NCBI RefSeq assembly: GCF_900104585.1
Contig: NZ_FNVX01000004.1
Coordinates: 930,001 to 994,000, forward strand
Direction of reading: 5' to 3'
DNA: 64,000 bases
Origin: Bacteroides ihuae
GTDB lineage: Bacteria > Bacteroidota > Bacteroidia > Bacteroidales > Bacteroidaceae
The notes under the pieces were generated by a model that ran no database searches, had not been told where the DNA came from, and saw only the letters and a list, made by a program, of their open reading frames with translations. Of this stretch, positions 1 through 10,055 are shown one piece after another (within the stretch, counting starts at the first letter, position 1; every line of letters starts with the position of its first letter). The position numbers and the translations under genes were made by a program.

Positions 1-310
1 TCAATACCGCCGTTCGTTCAGCGCCGGATTGATTAAGCAAAGTTGTCACCTTTAGACTAGTTTCTCCAACATACCCGGTAACAGGAGAGAGCGAACACCA
101 TGATTGATCCGAAGAAACGGTCCATTTGGCATTCGCTTTTACTACGATATTTTTAGTATCACCAGCTGCAGAAAAAAGAAGGTTGGTAGGAACAACCTCT
201 ATTTCAAAGGTAGGCAAAGGATCAGGAGGAATTGTATCCGGACTATTATCAGTGCCGCATCCCAACATCAATAAAAGTAAAGGCATAAAAATAGTATGCA
301 TTATTTTCAT
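1..310 (-). CDS. BACON-domain lipoprotein, partial (C-terminus beyond the left edge)
   Basis: Reading the minus strand from the ATG at 308-310 gives an open frame that runs off the left edge. It starts with a signal peptide ending in a lipobox (LLLLMLGCG), so the mature protein should be a lipoprotein, probably at the cell surface. After a Pro/Asp-rich linker, the stretch containing FEIEVVPTNLLFSAAGDTKN and later KANAKWTVSSDQSWCSLSP is typical of a BACON domain, a beta-sandwich module common at the N-terminus of Bacteroides carbohydrate-active proteins. It is the last visible gene of the SusCD locus, 68 bp after the glycan-binding protein gene. The missing remainder could be a glycoside hydrolase or a second binding protein; this cannot be told here. 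Confidence 0.8.
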   Translation of the reverse strand, partial: MKIMHTIFMPLLLLMLGCGTDNSPDTIPPDPLPTFEIEVVPTNLLFSAAGDTKNIVVKANAKWTVSSDQSWCSLSPVTGYVGETSLKVTTLLNQSGAERTAVL

Positions 311-330
311 CTTTTTTTATTCGAATAGAA

Positions 331-361
331 GGAAGCAGCTACATAAAAAGTAGTTGCTTCC
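331..361 (-). terminator. Hairpin between two genes of the SusCD locus
   Basis: Arms GGAAGCAGCTAC (331-342) and GTAGTTGCTTCC (350-361) pair over 12 bp with one G-T pair and an 8-nt loop. No long U run follows on the minus strand, so it may be an attenuator or RNA-stabilising hairpin that sets the expression ratio rather than a full terminator. Confidence 0.5.
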
Positions 362-378
362 TTAATTATTTACTCAAG

Positions 379-1878
379 TTATTCAGAGAACTTAAAATCA
401 TCAAAATAGAAGATGCCCGTTCCGTAATGTCCCTCTTGACCAAATTGGATAACTATTTTATCATAATCTTGTCGAGCTGCGACATCACTGAAGTCGAATG
501 TTACTTCAACCCATTTATCTAGTTGATCAGAAGTCAATACAACCGCTTTTTCCGTGGCACTATTCCAAGGTTCGGAAGAAGAAGAGTCATATAACTTCAC
601 TGCCACTTTAGGGAGCAATTTGCCTGAAGTAGCCCAAGATTCTTTTCCATTCTCCGTTGTATAATCGTTATAAGAAGGCATCATAACTTTCATCGTAATC
701 TTATTCTGTTTTGTTAAGTCGAACTTATAGTCCGAAGCAACAAAAGATAAATTAGAACTGGGGCTAGTCGATTTTTGATAACGATAAGCTTTATCAGAAG
801 CATTACCGTTGAACATCGGATTATCATAAATACCAGACTTACTTCCCATGTCCTGCCCTACAAAAGTTACAGAAGGAACTGCTTCCTCAAAGTTTTCCGT
901 AAGAGGTACTGCCTTCAAAGTTTTCACTACCGGAGGAGTACTTATATTTAATTCTTTCAGACAAAACACTAATACCCAGTCCTGGCTTTCTAGCGTATTA
1001 TTAATTCGAAGTGCCATTACTTTGTCTGTTTGATAAAAGATTTCATAGTCCTGACTACCGCAATAATATCCCATAAAGGAGTTTCCTGAAAGAGTTAACT
1101 TAGGATACTTTCCACTTTCATCAATAGAAAAAGTATAATTCCCGCCTGCAAAGTCGAAGATTGCATCAGCGCCACTTACACTGGTTACATGATAACCACC
1201 TACACTTGCCGAACTAGCTTTCCGGCCATATCCTACGCCTTCATTTTTAATAATGAGTTTAGCGCCCGATTGAATGAAAGTAAATTCCGTAGCATACATC
1301 ATCCAAGCCTTTTTTTCGTCAGGAGCAGCTCCCCACGATTCTTGTCCGTATGATCCCTGAGGCCCTAATCCAAGATGGCCAGTCACCTTATAGCCAGTAG
1401 CATCCGCTACTTCTTTCGCAAAATTATTATACTGATCAAACACCCATGTTTTTCCTGTAGCGTTATCTAAACCGCCTGTTAGATTGCTATAAACAGGAGT
1501 ATTGATCAACCCATAGTCAGTATTCTCAATATGAATAACTTGACTTTTAGAGGCTGCAATGCCGCTAGCGGTATACAAGGTCAAAGTAACAGTATAGTCA
1601 CCTGCAAAAGGATAAGACCCAATAACTGATTTGTTTTTGCTGGTACTTCCATTACCCAAGTCCCATAATATGGAACAAGGGACTTTAACATCAGAAGTAT
1701 TCACAAAAGTAAATACATTCGCACTTGAAGTACTAACTTCTTGACTAAAAGAGACTTGCTCAGAAGTAATCGCATCAATTTTACCTAATGAATAATCATC
1801 GCTTTCCTGCGGGTCACAAGCCGCTACAACCCAAAGAGTTATCAAGGCCCAAAAAGCTGTTTTGATAGTATTTTTCAT
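379..1878 (-). CDS. PKD-domain surface glycan-binding lipoprotein (SGBP)
   Basis: The 499-residue protein begins with a lipoprotein signal (ALITLWVVAACDPQ, Cys near residue 21). A PKD-like Ig fold follows at about residues 40-118 (ILWDLGNGSTS, FAGDYTVTLTLYTASG). A middle beta-rich domain (about 125-310) contains HLGLGPQGSYGQESWGAAP, a pattern I associate with glycan-binding proteins of beta-glucan-type loci. A C-terminal beta-sandwich (about 330-499) ends in IFYFDDFKFSE. It lies directly after susD on the same strand, the usual slot for a SusE/F-like SGBP that captures glycan at the cell surface. The substrate is not established; beta-glucan is only a guess from the middle domain. Confidence 0.8.
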   Translation of the reverse strand: MKNTIKTAFWALITLWVVAACDPQESDDYSLGKIDAITSEQVSFSQEVSTSSANVFTFVNTSDVKVPCSILWDLGNGSTSKNKSVIGSYPFAGDYTVTLTLYTASGIAASKSQVIHIENTDYGLINTPVYSNLTGGLDNATGKTWVFDQYNNFAKEVADATGYKVTGHLGLGPQGSYGQESWGAAPDEKKAWMMYATEFTFIQSGAKLIIKNEGVGYGRKASSASVGGYHVTSVSGADAIFDFAGGNYTFSIDESGKYPKLTLSGNSFMGYYCGSQDYEIFYQTDKVMALRINNTLESQDWVLVFCLKELNISTPPVVKTLKAVPLTENFEEAVPSVTFVGQDMGSKSGIYDNPMFNGNASDKAYRYQKSTSPSSNLSFVASDYKFDLTKQNKITMKVMMPSYNDYTTENGKESWATSGKLLPKVAVKLYDSSSSEPWNSATEKAVVLTSDQLDKWVEVTFDFSDVAARQDYDKIVIQFGQEGHYGTGIFYFDDFKFSE

Positions 1879-1916
1879 ATCTATATATCTTTTCTAATTT
1901 ATTGTAATAATACAGA

Positions 1917-3455
1917 TTATTTCCATTGACCGTTTTGCACCAAAGCAAAATCCGTACCTTTCGTTTTATCCATTTCCCCCTGAGGGATAGGTAGATATTT
2001 CATCCAATCATCGAAAGTACGGACAGAGTTATGTGTTGCATCGTTCTCCGTCAGCACAGTAGTAGCATCTCCCCAGCGAACTAAATCCCAGAATCTCATG
2101 CCTTCGCCAAGAAACTCGCGACGACGTTCCAATTTAATATTATCTGCCGTCGCCGGAATTAAAACAGGCGTAACAAATGCACGTTTGCGAATTTGATCCA
2201 AACAATCCTGCGCATCTACACCCTGTGCTTCAGCCTGCCCATGCATCTTCACCAACTCCACATAATTCAGCAATGTCTCTGCATAACGGAAAATGCGAAG
2301 ATTATTACAATAATTTAAATCGGTATCTCCCTGAGGATTATAACCCACACGAGCAGCGTATTTAGCCTGAAACAAACCTGTGTCCTGAAAGCGGGGAACA
2401 TACTTCGAAGCATCCCATTTATTTATAGAACCTAAACGTCGGGTATCAGCTTCTTCATACGCATCATAAGCAGCTTGCCTAACAGGGCCAAAACCCCACC
2501 CTCCTTTAAAATCACCAGTCTTGTCACCAGCTTTTAGGCTGTTCGGAGATATAAAGGCGGGCAGATTCGTTCCATAACCTTGCCATCCGCTTGACCAAGT
2601 CTTTCCTTCTGGAAGTTGATTACTTTCAAAGATGGATTCATCGCAAAACTCATTTTTATCTAGCCACATCGCTGCAAAATCGGGCATTAATTTATACTTC
2701 TGACTTTTAATAATCGTGGCCATATCATTTGTTACTTCCGCATATCGTGATTCATCTTTCTGATAAAGAACAACACGCGCTTTCAACATAAGGGCTGCAG
2801 CTCTTGAAACTCGCCCTAAATCACTTCCAGAGGTTTTCATCGAAAGTTTGCCTTCCGTACAAGCGAAGTCAATGTCTGCCATTATTTTAGTATAAATCTC
2901 ATCAGCCGTAAGCTGTTTAGCCATGTAAGGAGGAGTAGTCAATGGTTCTTCAAAGTAAGGAACATTCCCCCAAAATTTCCAAAGCAAATGCATGTAGTAA
3001 GCCCGAAGAAAATGAGCTTCTGCTTTGTATTTTTCCAGATTACCGGCATTCACATCTACGGCATTATTACAAGCAATAATAACATTGTTGCAGCGAGCCA
3101 AGCCAGTGAAGTAAATGCTCCAAAGACCATCAAGACTTTCGGCTGCCGTAGAGGTAAATTGAGATAATTTATAAAGTCCACCTTGGTCACCGGCGTCACC
3201 ACCACCTTTATATATATCGTCTGAACGCAAGTCAGACATTAGAAGTACCGCGTTATAATTATTGTTAGCATAACTATCAAATAATAAAATCTGATAGGCA
3301 GAGCCAAGATTGGATAGTATGGCTCCTTCAGTTGCAGGGCCACCAGCCTCTTGCTTCTCGGTTGAAGAAGAAGTCAGAAAATCATCGCCACAGGCAGTTG
3401 TCAACAAAGCTCCTGTTAGAAAGGCTACTATCGTTAGATATTTATATTTTTTCAT
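1917..3455 (-). CDS. SusD/RagB family outer-membrane nutrient-binding lipoprotein
   Basis: This 512-residue SusD homologue carries a lipoprotein signal (FLTGALLTTACGDDF, Cys at about residue 22). It has the TPR-rich SusD fold, with conserved stretches such as YKAEAHFLRAYYMHLLWKFW (about 140-160) and the C-terminal RRREFLGEGMRFWDLVRWGD. SusD proteins form the hinged lid of the SusC transporter and capture oligosaccharides at the cell surface. The gene follows susC by 22 bp and precedes the SGBP gene, so the three are very likely co-transcribed. Sequence alone does not show which glycan is bound. Confidence 0.95.
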   Translation of the reverse strand: MKKYKYLTIVAFLTGALLTTACGDDFLTSSSTEKQEAGGPATEGAILSNLGSAYQILLFDSYANNNYNAVLLMSDLRSDDIYKGGGDAGDQGGLYKLSQFTSTAAESLDGLWSIYFTGLARCNNVIIACNNAVDVNAGNLEKYKAEAHFLRAYYMHLLWKFWGNVPYFEEPLTTPPYMAKQLTADEIYTKIMADIDFACTEGKLSMKTSGSDLGRVSRAAALMLKARVVLYQKDESRYAEVTNDMATIIKSQKYKLMPDFAAMWLDKNEFCDESIFESNQLPEGKTWSSGWQGYGTNLPAFISPNSLKAGDKTGDFKGGWGFGPVRQAAYDAYEEADTRRLGSINKWDASKYVPRFQDTGLFQAKYAARVGYNPQGDTDLNYCNNLRIFRYAETLLNYVELVKMHGQAEAQGVDAQDCLDQIRKRAFVTPVLIPATADNIKLERRREFLGEGMRFWDLVRWGDATTVLTENDATHNSVRTFDDWMKYLPIPQGEMDKTKGTDFALVQNGQWK

Positions 3456-3477
3456 AACTATATTCGATTTTATAAGA

Positions 3478-6400
3478 TTAAAAAGTAATGTTTGCTCCTA
3501 CAGAAATTGTCCTAGCTTGAGGATAAACTCCACGATCTATGCCAATAGTGGTGTATCCTCCGGAAGCTACTTCCGGATCAAAGCCGTTATATCCTGTGAT
3601 AGTTAACAGATTCTCTGCCGAGACAAACAAACGTAGTTTCTGAACAGAAGCTTTTAGTGTCCATGCAACAGGTAACGTATATCCTATCTGAGTCGTTTTC
3701 AGACGTAAATAAGCTCCATCCTTGATGTATAGATCAGAAGAACGCCAATTGCTATTTGGGTTAGAAGTGGTCATACGAGGTAACTTATTAGAAGTCCCTT
3801 CACCATGCCAACGATCCAGAATCCATGTAGGACGATTCATTGCGGGAATATCTCCTCTTTGAGAGAAATCAAAGATATCATTACCAGCTGTGCCTTGGAA
3901 AAATAAGTTCAAGTCAAATCCCTTCCATTCAGCACCAAACGTCACACCAAATGTCCAGTCGGGCATACCTTTACCAATCTTTGTTTTATCATTGTCATCA
4001 ACGACGCCATCACCTGTTAAATCTACAAATCTGACATCACCAGGCTGTGCCTGCGATTGCATCTTCTCACCCTTGCTATTTACATAAGCATCAATTTCAG
4101 CCTGATTTTGGAATATACCTGCTGTTTTATAACCATAGAAATAAGGCCAGACTTCACCATTTTTGCCCTTAACATAGCTTCCTAATCCAGAGGCTCCGGC
4201 ACTTTCATAAATAGCTTCACCCGATGCGTTTCCTAACTTAACCAGCTTATTCTTTAAATAAGAGACATTAGCCGAGACATTATAACTTAAGTCACCAACC
4301 TTCTGTTTCCAGCCAAGTTCAAATTCCAATCCCCAGTTTTCCATATCACCAACATTACCTATCGGTGCACTCTGACCAACGTATCCGGGAATCGGTTGAT
4401 CCATCAACATACCATTCGTCTTTTTCTTGAAGTAATCAAAACCAAAAGTCAACGCATTATTAAAGAAACGGGCATCAAAACCTAAATCTATCTGCTCAGA
4501 CTCTTCCCATTTCACATCCGGATTAGCCAATGCAGAAGGAGAAGTTCCATATTGCATCAAACCTCCTGTTTCTCCTACTTTAGACGGATCGGAGTTGTTC
4601 ACTTGGTATCCTCCGCCAAAATAATAATTCTGCCCACCATCCATCAATGAAGTATAGCGGAAATTCCCTATATTCTCGTTTCCGTTCTTACCCCAGCTAA
4701 AGCGAACTTTAAAGGAGTCAAACCAATCTGGATGATTCTGCAAGTAGGGCTCATTAAGAACATTCCAGCCAACAGAAACAGCAGGGAATACAGCCCACTT
4801 ATTGCTTGGGCCAAACCTTGAAGAGCCATCACGACGAATAGTAGCCTGTATCATATAACGTTCTGCATAATTATAATCAATACGTCCGAAATAAGAAGCC
4901 AGAGAAGTAAAGTCATAACCGTCTGTTCCACCCCATACACGCTCTAATTTTGCATCTGCTATTGCAGAACCAATATTCGCTTTAAGCGGGTCAGTTTCTA
5001 ACAAATCACGATCACTTCCACCTAATTTACGAACAGTATATTTCTGAGCCGATTGCCCCAATACAATAGAAATATTATGCTTCTCTGCAAAAGTTTTATT
5101 GTAAGAGAATACATTTTCAACCTGCCATTTATATCCTCTGTTCATCTCACTTTGAACGGTACTATAATCCAGACTCTTTCCCTGAGTGGCCAAGAAATAA
5201 GGAAAATTATAACTGTCAAATCCCCAAAAAGCTAGATCGAAGCCATAGCTACTCTTAAATTTCAAGCCAGGCAAAAGATCTATCTCACCCCAAAATGTGC
5301 CAACTATCTTATCTGCATTATTCTTCGAAGAAGTAGGTTGATTGAGCATAGCTACTGGATTTGCTATTTCTTGAAAGCCGGTGGGTGGAATAGAGAACAC
5401 CCTGCCATCTTTATCTGTTACCGCATTCGGATATTGAGCCAAGATTGAAGCAGATGTAGCTTCGTCAGCATAAACCGGAACCAAAGGAGAAAAAGTCAAT
5501 GCACTACCCAATATAGAACCATATTCAGAATTAGTCTCTATACCTGTTGAATTAGTTCGAGAATAGCCCACATTTACGCCTACGCGCACTTTATTTAAGA
5601 AACGACGATCATTCACTTCAAAGACATTATAAGTCGAATTAGAACGAACACTCCAGCGCTCATAATTCGATTTATCATAGTTTCCTCCTACAATACCATC
5701 TTGATTAAAATAACCTAATGAAAGGAAATATTGCATCTTATCATTACCTCCATTTATACTTACCTGATGATTTTGTACAGGAGCATCATAATTAAAGGTC
5801 TCATCCTGCCAATCAGTACCTTTGCCGGCAGCAGCTATTTCTTCATTCGTGTATCGGGGAGCATTCCCATCATTAATTTGCCCCTCATTCATAATCACCA
5901 TATATTCCGTAGCATTCAATACAGACTTCTTTTTCCAAGGATTCTGCCATCCATAACTGACATCATAGCTAACGGATGTCTTACCTTTTGTTCCGCTTTT
6001 GGTCGTAACGAGTATTACTCCATTGGCAGCACGAGCACCATAAATAGCTGCAGATGCAGCATCTTTGAGTATTTCCACCGATTGAATATCTACAGGATTC
6101 AAATAATTAATGCCACCATCCACAGGCATTCCATCTACAATATAAAGTGGATCACTGTTATTAACTGTACCAATACCACGAATACGCACCTTAGAATCAG
6201 AACCCGGCTGGCCTGAACTTTGTGTAATTTGGACACCAGAAACTTTTCCTTTTAGAGCATCTTCAACTCGAGAAGGTTTTGCCGCATTTAATTCCTCTGC
6301 AGTTACACGGCTGATAGCCGCTGTTACAACACTTTTTTTCTGAACGCCATATCCCACAACCACCACTTCATTCAAAGTTTCGGTATCTTCACGCAACAAA

Positions 6401-6672
6401 ATGCGAAAGGATATAGAATTCTTTACCGCTATTTCTTGGCTCTTATAACCTACATAAGAAACAAGCAAAGTACAACCAGAAGGAACATTTAGAGCGAACT
6501 GACCATCCAGGTCAGTAATAGTACCGTTGGTAGTACCCTTTACCACCACATTCACTCCGGGCAAAGGTTCATTATCTTGCCCACTCACGATCACACCCTT
6601 TATCTGTATGTTTTGAGAAAATACAGTAAGTGCAATCCCTAATAGAAAAAAGAAGGATAATAACTTTTTCAT
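3478..6672 (-). CDS. SusC/RagA family TonB-dependent outer-membrane transporter
   Basis: The 1064-residue protein starts with a signal peptide ending near VFSQ. A carboxypeptidase-D regulatory-like domain follows (about 22-100, IKGVIVSGQDNEPLPGVNVV), then the TonB box region (NEVVVVGYGVQKK). The plug domain (about 110-240) contains the SusC motif YIVDGMPVDGG and AASAAIYGARAANGVILVTT, and a 22-strand barrel makes up the rest. It imports oligosaccharides through the outer membrane using TonB energy, with the SusD lipoprotein as lid. It is the first gene of the operon; the regulator gene lies upstream on the same strand behind a 267-bp gap holding the probable promoter and operator. Confidence 0.95.
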   Translation of the reverse strand: MKKLLSFFFLLGIALTVFSQNIQIKGVIVSGQDNEPLPGVNVVVKGTTNGTITDLDGQFALNVPSGCTLLVSYVGYKSQEIAVKNSISFRILLREDTETLNEVVVVGYGVQKKSVVTAAISRVTAEELNAAKPSRVEDALKGKVSGVQITQSSGQPGSDSKVRIRGIGTVNNSDPLYIVDGMPVDGGINYLNPVDIQSVEILKDAASAAIYGARAANGVILVTTKSGTKGKTSVSYDVSYGWQNPWKKKSVLNATEYMVIMNEGQINDGNAPRYTNEEIAAAGKGTDWQDETFNYDAPVQNHQVSINGGNDKMQYFLSLGYFNQDGIVGGNYDKSNYERWSVRSNSTYNVFEVNDRRFLNKVRVGVNVGYSRTNSTGIETNSEYGSILGSALTFSPLVPVYADEATSASILAQYPNAVTDKDGRVFSIPPTGFQEIANPVAMLNQPTSSKNNADKIVGTFWGEIDLLPGLKFKSSYGFDLAFWGFDSYNFPYFLATQGKSLDYSTVQSEMNRGYKWQVENVFSYNKTFAEKHNISIVLGQSAQKYTVRKLGGSDRDLLETDPLKANIGSAIADAKLERVWGGTDGYDFTSLASYFGRIDYNYAERYMIQATIRRDGSSRFGPSNKWAVFPAVSVGWNVLNEPYLQNHPDWFDSFKVRFSWGKNGNENIGNFRYTSLMDGGQNYYFGGGYQVNNSDPSKVGETGGLMQYGTSPSALANPDVKWEESEQIDLGFDARFFNNALTFGFDYFKKKTNGMLMDQPIPGYVGQSAPIGNVGDMENWGLEFELGWKQKVGDLSYNVSANVSYLKNKLVKLGNASGEAIYESAGASGLGSYVKGKNGEVWPYFYGYKTAGIFQNQAEIDAYVNSKGEKMQSQAQPGDVRFVDLTGDGVVDDNDKTKIGKGMPDWTFGVTFGAEWKGFDLNLFFQGTAGNDIFDFSQRGDIPAMNRPTWILDRWHGEGTSNKLPRMTTSNPNSNWRSSDLYIKDGAYLRLKTTQIGYTLPVAWTLKASVQKLRLFVSAENLLTITGYNGFDPEVASGGYTTIGIDRGVYPQARTISVGANITF

Positions 6673-6717
6673 AAGTTTTCATAAATTAAGATTAACGTGA
6701 TGTTCGTTTGAACAATG

Positions 6718-6725
6718 CAAACATA
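6718..6725 (-). promoter_or_regulatory. Probable -7 box of the susC promoter
   Basis: On the minus strand 6725-6718 reads TATGTTTG, matching the Bacteroides -7 consensus TAnnTTTG, 46 bp upstream of the susC start. No good -33 TTTG is present at the usual 19-21 bp spacing, as expected for an activator-dependent promoter. Confidence 0.5.
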
Positions 6726-6767
6726 CTGTATTAATGGATATAGGAGATTATTTAAAGTCATTCACGA

Positions 6768-6852
6768 ATACGTCAATTAATAATTATTAATACGTTATTG
6801 ATACGTCATAATAACATAACATATTGATAATAAGTAATTTAGGCATACGTCT
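6768..6852. promoter_or_regulatory. Phased ATACGT repeats, candidate operator of the susC promoter
   Basis: Four copies of ATACGT(C/T) start at 6768, 6790, 6801 and 6845, that is 22, 11 and 44 bp apart, all multiples of 11. A weaker ATTCGTCA lies at 6858. They sit just upstream of the putative susC -7 box and downstream of the regulator gene. Same-face spacing suggests binding sites for the LuxR-type regulator; that assignment is inference. Confidence 0.45.
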
Positions 6853-6939
6853 ATCCTATTCGTCAAAAGTGTTATAGAACATAAAAATAGAGCAATAAGC
6901 ATTCTCAGGTAGCAGCAGAGAAGTAGTATTTAAAGGAAG

Positions 6940-9837
6940 TTAAAACTTTGTATTCAGATAATCAATCAAACTGTCTTCTCGATCAAGATCAAATTTCTTT
7001 CGCAAACGATAACGGATTGTTTCCACTCCACGAATAGAAATATTAAGCAGAGGTGCTATTTCCTTGGATGAGAGATTCATTTTCAAATAAGCGCACATCA
7101 TTCGCTCATTGACGGATAAATCGGGATGTTTCTCATTCAGATGTTTCATGAAATTATTGTGGATCAAGTCAAACTGTTCTTCTATGCGCTTTAGAACATC
7201 ATCCGACTGAATATTCGATTCTATCTTATTGTTTATTAGTAGTAACATTTGCTTGGGTTCCTTTGATCCATCGCCCTTTAATATAGGTATAACCTTAAAT
7301 AGGTCCGATTTTATCTCAGTAAGTATTTCATTCTTCCGAACAAAATTAATCATTAAATTAGCCATCTCTTGACTCTTGTGTTGAAGATCATGTTCCAGTT
7401 TGTCTTTCTCCAATTCCATGATCTGCCTCTCTTTACGTGCACTCTCCTCCTCATACTCTCTTTCAAGATTTAGAAGTTCCTTTTCCTTCTCTACAACAGC
7501 CTGAAGCTTCTTACGAGCCATTCTTATGGTATCCCATCTATAAAGGAACCAGATCCCTAATAGGAAGAAGATGAAATACGCAGCATAAGCCACACTTGTA
7601 CGATACCATGGAGGTAAAATCTGAAATGAAAAGCTATCTGTGAGTGTCGTTCCGTTCTGAAATATCGCCTTAACTTCAAACGTGTAGTCACCCTCAACCA
7701 GACTACTATACTCTTTGGTATGTGAGTTGGTGAAATCGGACCAGTCATTTTGGTTTAGCCTATATTGATAACTCACTTCTTCTGCTTGCGTAAAAGAAGA
7801 TATACCATATTCTATACGAATTGAGTTATGTGAGAAAGGTATTTGCGGAGTTTCTTTTTCATCCAGAAAGTTGCCCATATAGATTAATGAATCCTTTGGA
7901 TAAGAGATAAAAACCTTCCTTATATACATGGACTGCTTGACTTCTCTTTTGGTTATTGAAGAAGGTACCTTACACAAGGCAAAACCATTATCATTAGGGA
8001 TAACCATCAAAGAATCTGTAATCGGGATAATTCGTTCAGCTCCCTGCACCAACTCTACCGCTGGAAGTTCAATAGGTATAATACTTGTTCCTGATCCTTT
8101 TTTGTATGTGCGCAGATTAGCAATACATATCTCTTTATGACTCAGGCTAATCAGATGACTATTGTATTCTATCAATCGAGAATAAGGATTCGCACCATTC
8201 AGAAGGTTATCCATCTCCCGACAGTGTTCCATCCGGTCTGTTTTGGCATTATATTGATAAATCCCTTTTGGAGTAGCAAAATAGATATTCCCATTAATCT
8301 TACTAACATAGACATCTCTGTCTGAAGGAAATCCTTTATCAACACCATAACTTTTAATATTGATAACACGAGATAAATCAGCACTTAACTCTACCCGAAG
8401 AGTTTTGTCCGAGTTAAATACCCAGAGAATACGAGGCGATTCTTGTTCAAAGAATCGACATGAATCAAATAGCCCATCAATCTTTCGCACGACCCTCCAC
8501 TCCTGTCCTATTTTCTCGAGTATATACATCCCGTCATACACGCCTACGAGTATCTTATTTGTCGTACCCATTACCGGTTTACAAGACCACGTGCCGGAGA
8601 TGTTACCAACACGCTTCATCGTTGTACCTTGTATCAAGAAAAGACCTCTATCGTGAAAGCAAAATAAATCATCGCCTACCTTGCAAAGATCCCAAACTTG
8701 TCCGCTAGAATTAGCAACAGCACGAATATCAGGCAATTTATCCGTCTGCTCAACAGGATATTTTGTGTAATAAAGCCCCCTGTTTGTACCCAGATACAAC
8801 ATATCTCCAGCCAGAAGCGTTGCATAGCCTGTTCCAAACGAATAAGGATACGTATATAAGTTAGTTAAGGAGGAATTTAAGCAAACATAGTCAATGCCAT
8901 TGTCCAGACCGGCCCAAAGATTATTCAGCGCATCAAATGCAACCGACAAAACAGTATTATTCTGCAAGCCGTTATTTTCATTAAAGTATTTTAGAGTGAG
9001 TGTTTTACTATCGATCAATATCACGCCCTTATGCACCGTGCCCAAAGCAATCAGATTTCCTGAAGTAGCAACACAAAAAGTCTCATTCTCTCTCAAAAAC
9101 GACTCAGCGCCGGTCACAAAAGGAGTGGTAGCCTTACCGTCACAATAATATAATCCATCATAAGCAGTCACAACAATCACTCCTTTTTTATACGGAATGA
9201 CACCCCTTATCCGTTTAGAAATGAGAGATTCCGCTCCCTGTAAAGGGAAAAAAGTATTTCCTACCAGTACATAGACTCCCTTATCCGTGCCAATATATAA
9301 AACTCCGTTTACCATATCTGAGCATTCTATCTTGCTCTGCGCCTCTATTGCAGTATATTTTCCATTCAGATATTTCAAAACCTTGCCATCTCCTTGGAAA
9401 TAAAGAATATTATCATTTTCATGAATTCTCCATATATTCCCAATAAAGCGTTGGGCATCTGAGATGGAATCTGAGAGACAAGTATAAAGAAGTTCTCCTC
9501 CCATTCCGGGTTTGAAATAACCAAATTCATTAATCCCACCAACATAGATACGTTTTTGGTTCACTGACGGAAGAACAGAGCGAACATCTGAATTATTGTT
9601 TAAAGGAAAGACATTCCAAGAATTTCCATCAAACTGCAACATTCCATTTTTGTTTGCAAAATAGATCCAGCTACTGTTATAAGAAGCTATTCGCCAAGTT
9701 TGAGAACCTTTGCCATATAAATTTTTATTGTAATTGATGATAAAATTATTCCAATCGGCGGACGCATGCAGGATGGTCATACTCGAAAAAATCAAAAAGA
9801 ATAGCAATCGAAAGGGCATTGATGACTGTTTTTCCAT
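6940..9837 (-). CDS. Membrane-spanning propeller/Y_Y_Y sensor with LuxR-type DNA-binding domain
   Basis: The 965-residue protein has an N-terminal signal or anchor (about 8-26) and a long periplasmic region of beta-propeller repeats (about 30-640; e.g. GIYIGTDKGVYVLVG-like blades). A Y_Y_Y domain follows (about 650-740, YQYRLNQNDWSDF), then one membrane segment (AYAAYFIFFLLGIWFLYRW, about 750-770) and a coiled coil (about 775-835). The C-terminal LuxR/GerE helix-turn-helix includes NLSSKEIAPLLNISIRGVET. This is the architecture of one-protein sensors that read a glycan signal in the periplasm and bind DNA directly, without the kinase module of hybrid two-component systems. It lies upstream of susC and is the likely activator of the operon. 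The signal is unknown. Confidence 0.88.
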   Translation of the reverse strand: MEKQSSMPFRLLFFLIFSSMTILHASADWNNFIINYNKNLYGKGSQTWRIASYNSSWIYFANKNGMLQFDGNSWNVFPLNNNSDVRSVLPSVNQKRIYVGGINEFGYFKPGMGGELLYTCLSDSISDAQRFIGNIWRIHENDNILYFQGDGKVLKYLNGKYTAIEAQSKIECSDMVNGVLYIGTDKGVYVLVGNTFFPLQGAESLISKRIRGVIPYKKGVIVVTAYDGLYYCDGKATTPFVTGAESFLRENETFCVATSGNLIALGTVHKGVILIDSKTLTLKYFNENNGLQNNTVLSVAFDALNNLWAGLDNGIDYVCLNSSLTNLYTYPYSFGTGYATLLAGDMLYLGTNRGLYYTKYPVEQTDKLPDIRAVANSSGQVWDLCKVGDDLFCFHDRGLFLIQGTTMKRVGNISGTWSCKPVMGTTNKILVGVYDGMYILEKIGQEWRVVRKIDGLFDSCRFFEQESPRILWVFNSDKTLRVELSADLSRVINIKSYGVDKGFPSDRDVYVSKINGNIYFATPKGIYQYNAKTDRMEHCREMDNLLNGANPYSRLIEYNSHLISLSHKEICIANLRTYKKGSGTSIIPIELPAVELVQGAERIIPITDSLMVIPNDNGFALCKVPSSITKREVKQSMYIRKVFISYPKDSLIYMGNFLDEKETPQIPFSHNSIRIEYGISSFTQAEEVSYQYRLNQNDWSDFTNSHTKEYSSLVEGDYTFEVKAIFQNGTTLTDSFSFQILPPWYRTSVAYAAYFIFFLLGIWFLYRWDTIRMARKKLQAVVEKEKELLNLEREYEEESARKERQIMELEKDKLEHDLQHKSQEMANLMINFVRKNEILTEIKSDLFKVIPILKGDGSKEPKQMLLLINNKIESNIQSDDVLKRIEEQFDLIHNNFMKHLNEKHPDLSVNERMMCAYLKMNLSSKEIAPLLNISIRGVETIRYRLRKKFDLDREDSLIDYLNTKF

Positions 9838-9868
9838 AATTTCTCTTGTTTAAGGCACAAAGTATTCA

Positions 9869-9876
9869 CAAATCTA
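9869..9876 (-). promoter_or_regulatory. Possible -7 box for the regulator gene
   Basis: Minus-strand TAGATTTG fits TAnnTTTG, about 32 bp before the regulator start codon. No convincing -33 element is seen. The rest of 9838-10055 shows no supportable gene. Confidence 0.35.
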
Positions 9877-10055
9877 CATAAAATTATCAAAACTATATTC
9901 ATCGCTCTCGCTTTCTTAACTTGATCACAAAAGTGACCAGCCCATGAAAATGAATGCAGAGACGCCTAAACCTTGGAAATGATTTGAAAATTTCATATCG
10001 TATGAATATAATAAAAGAAGCTAGAGGAGTAGAGAAAGAGGAAGGATCTAAACAC

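Noticed and set aside
5731..6216. Long plus-strand open frame opposite susC
   Set aside because: Antisense shadow of the SusC plug region, rich in Ile/Ser/Arg with no known fold.
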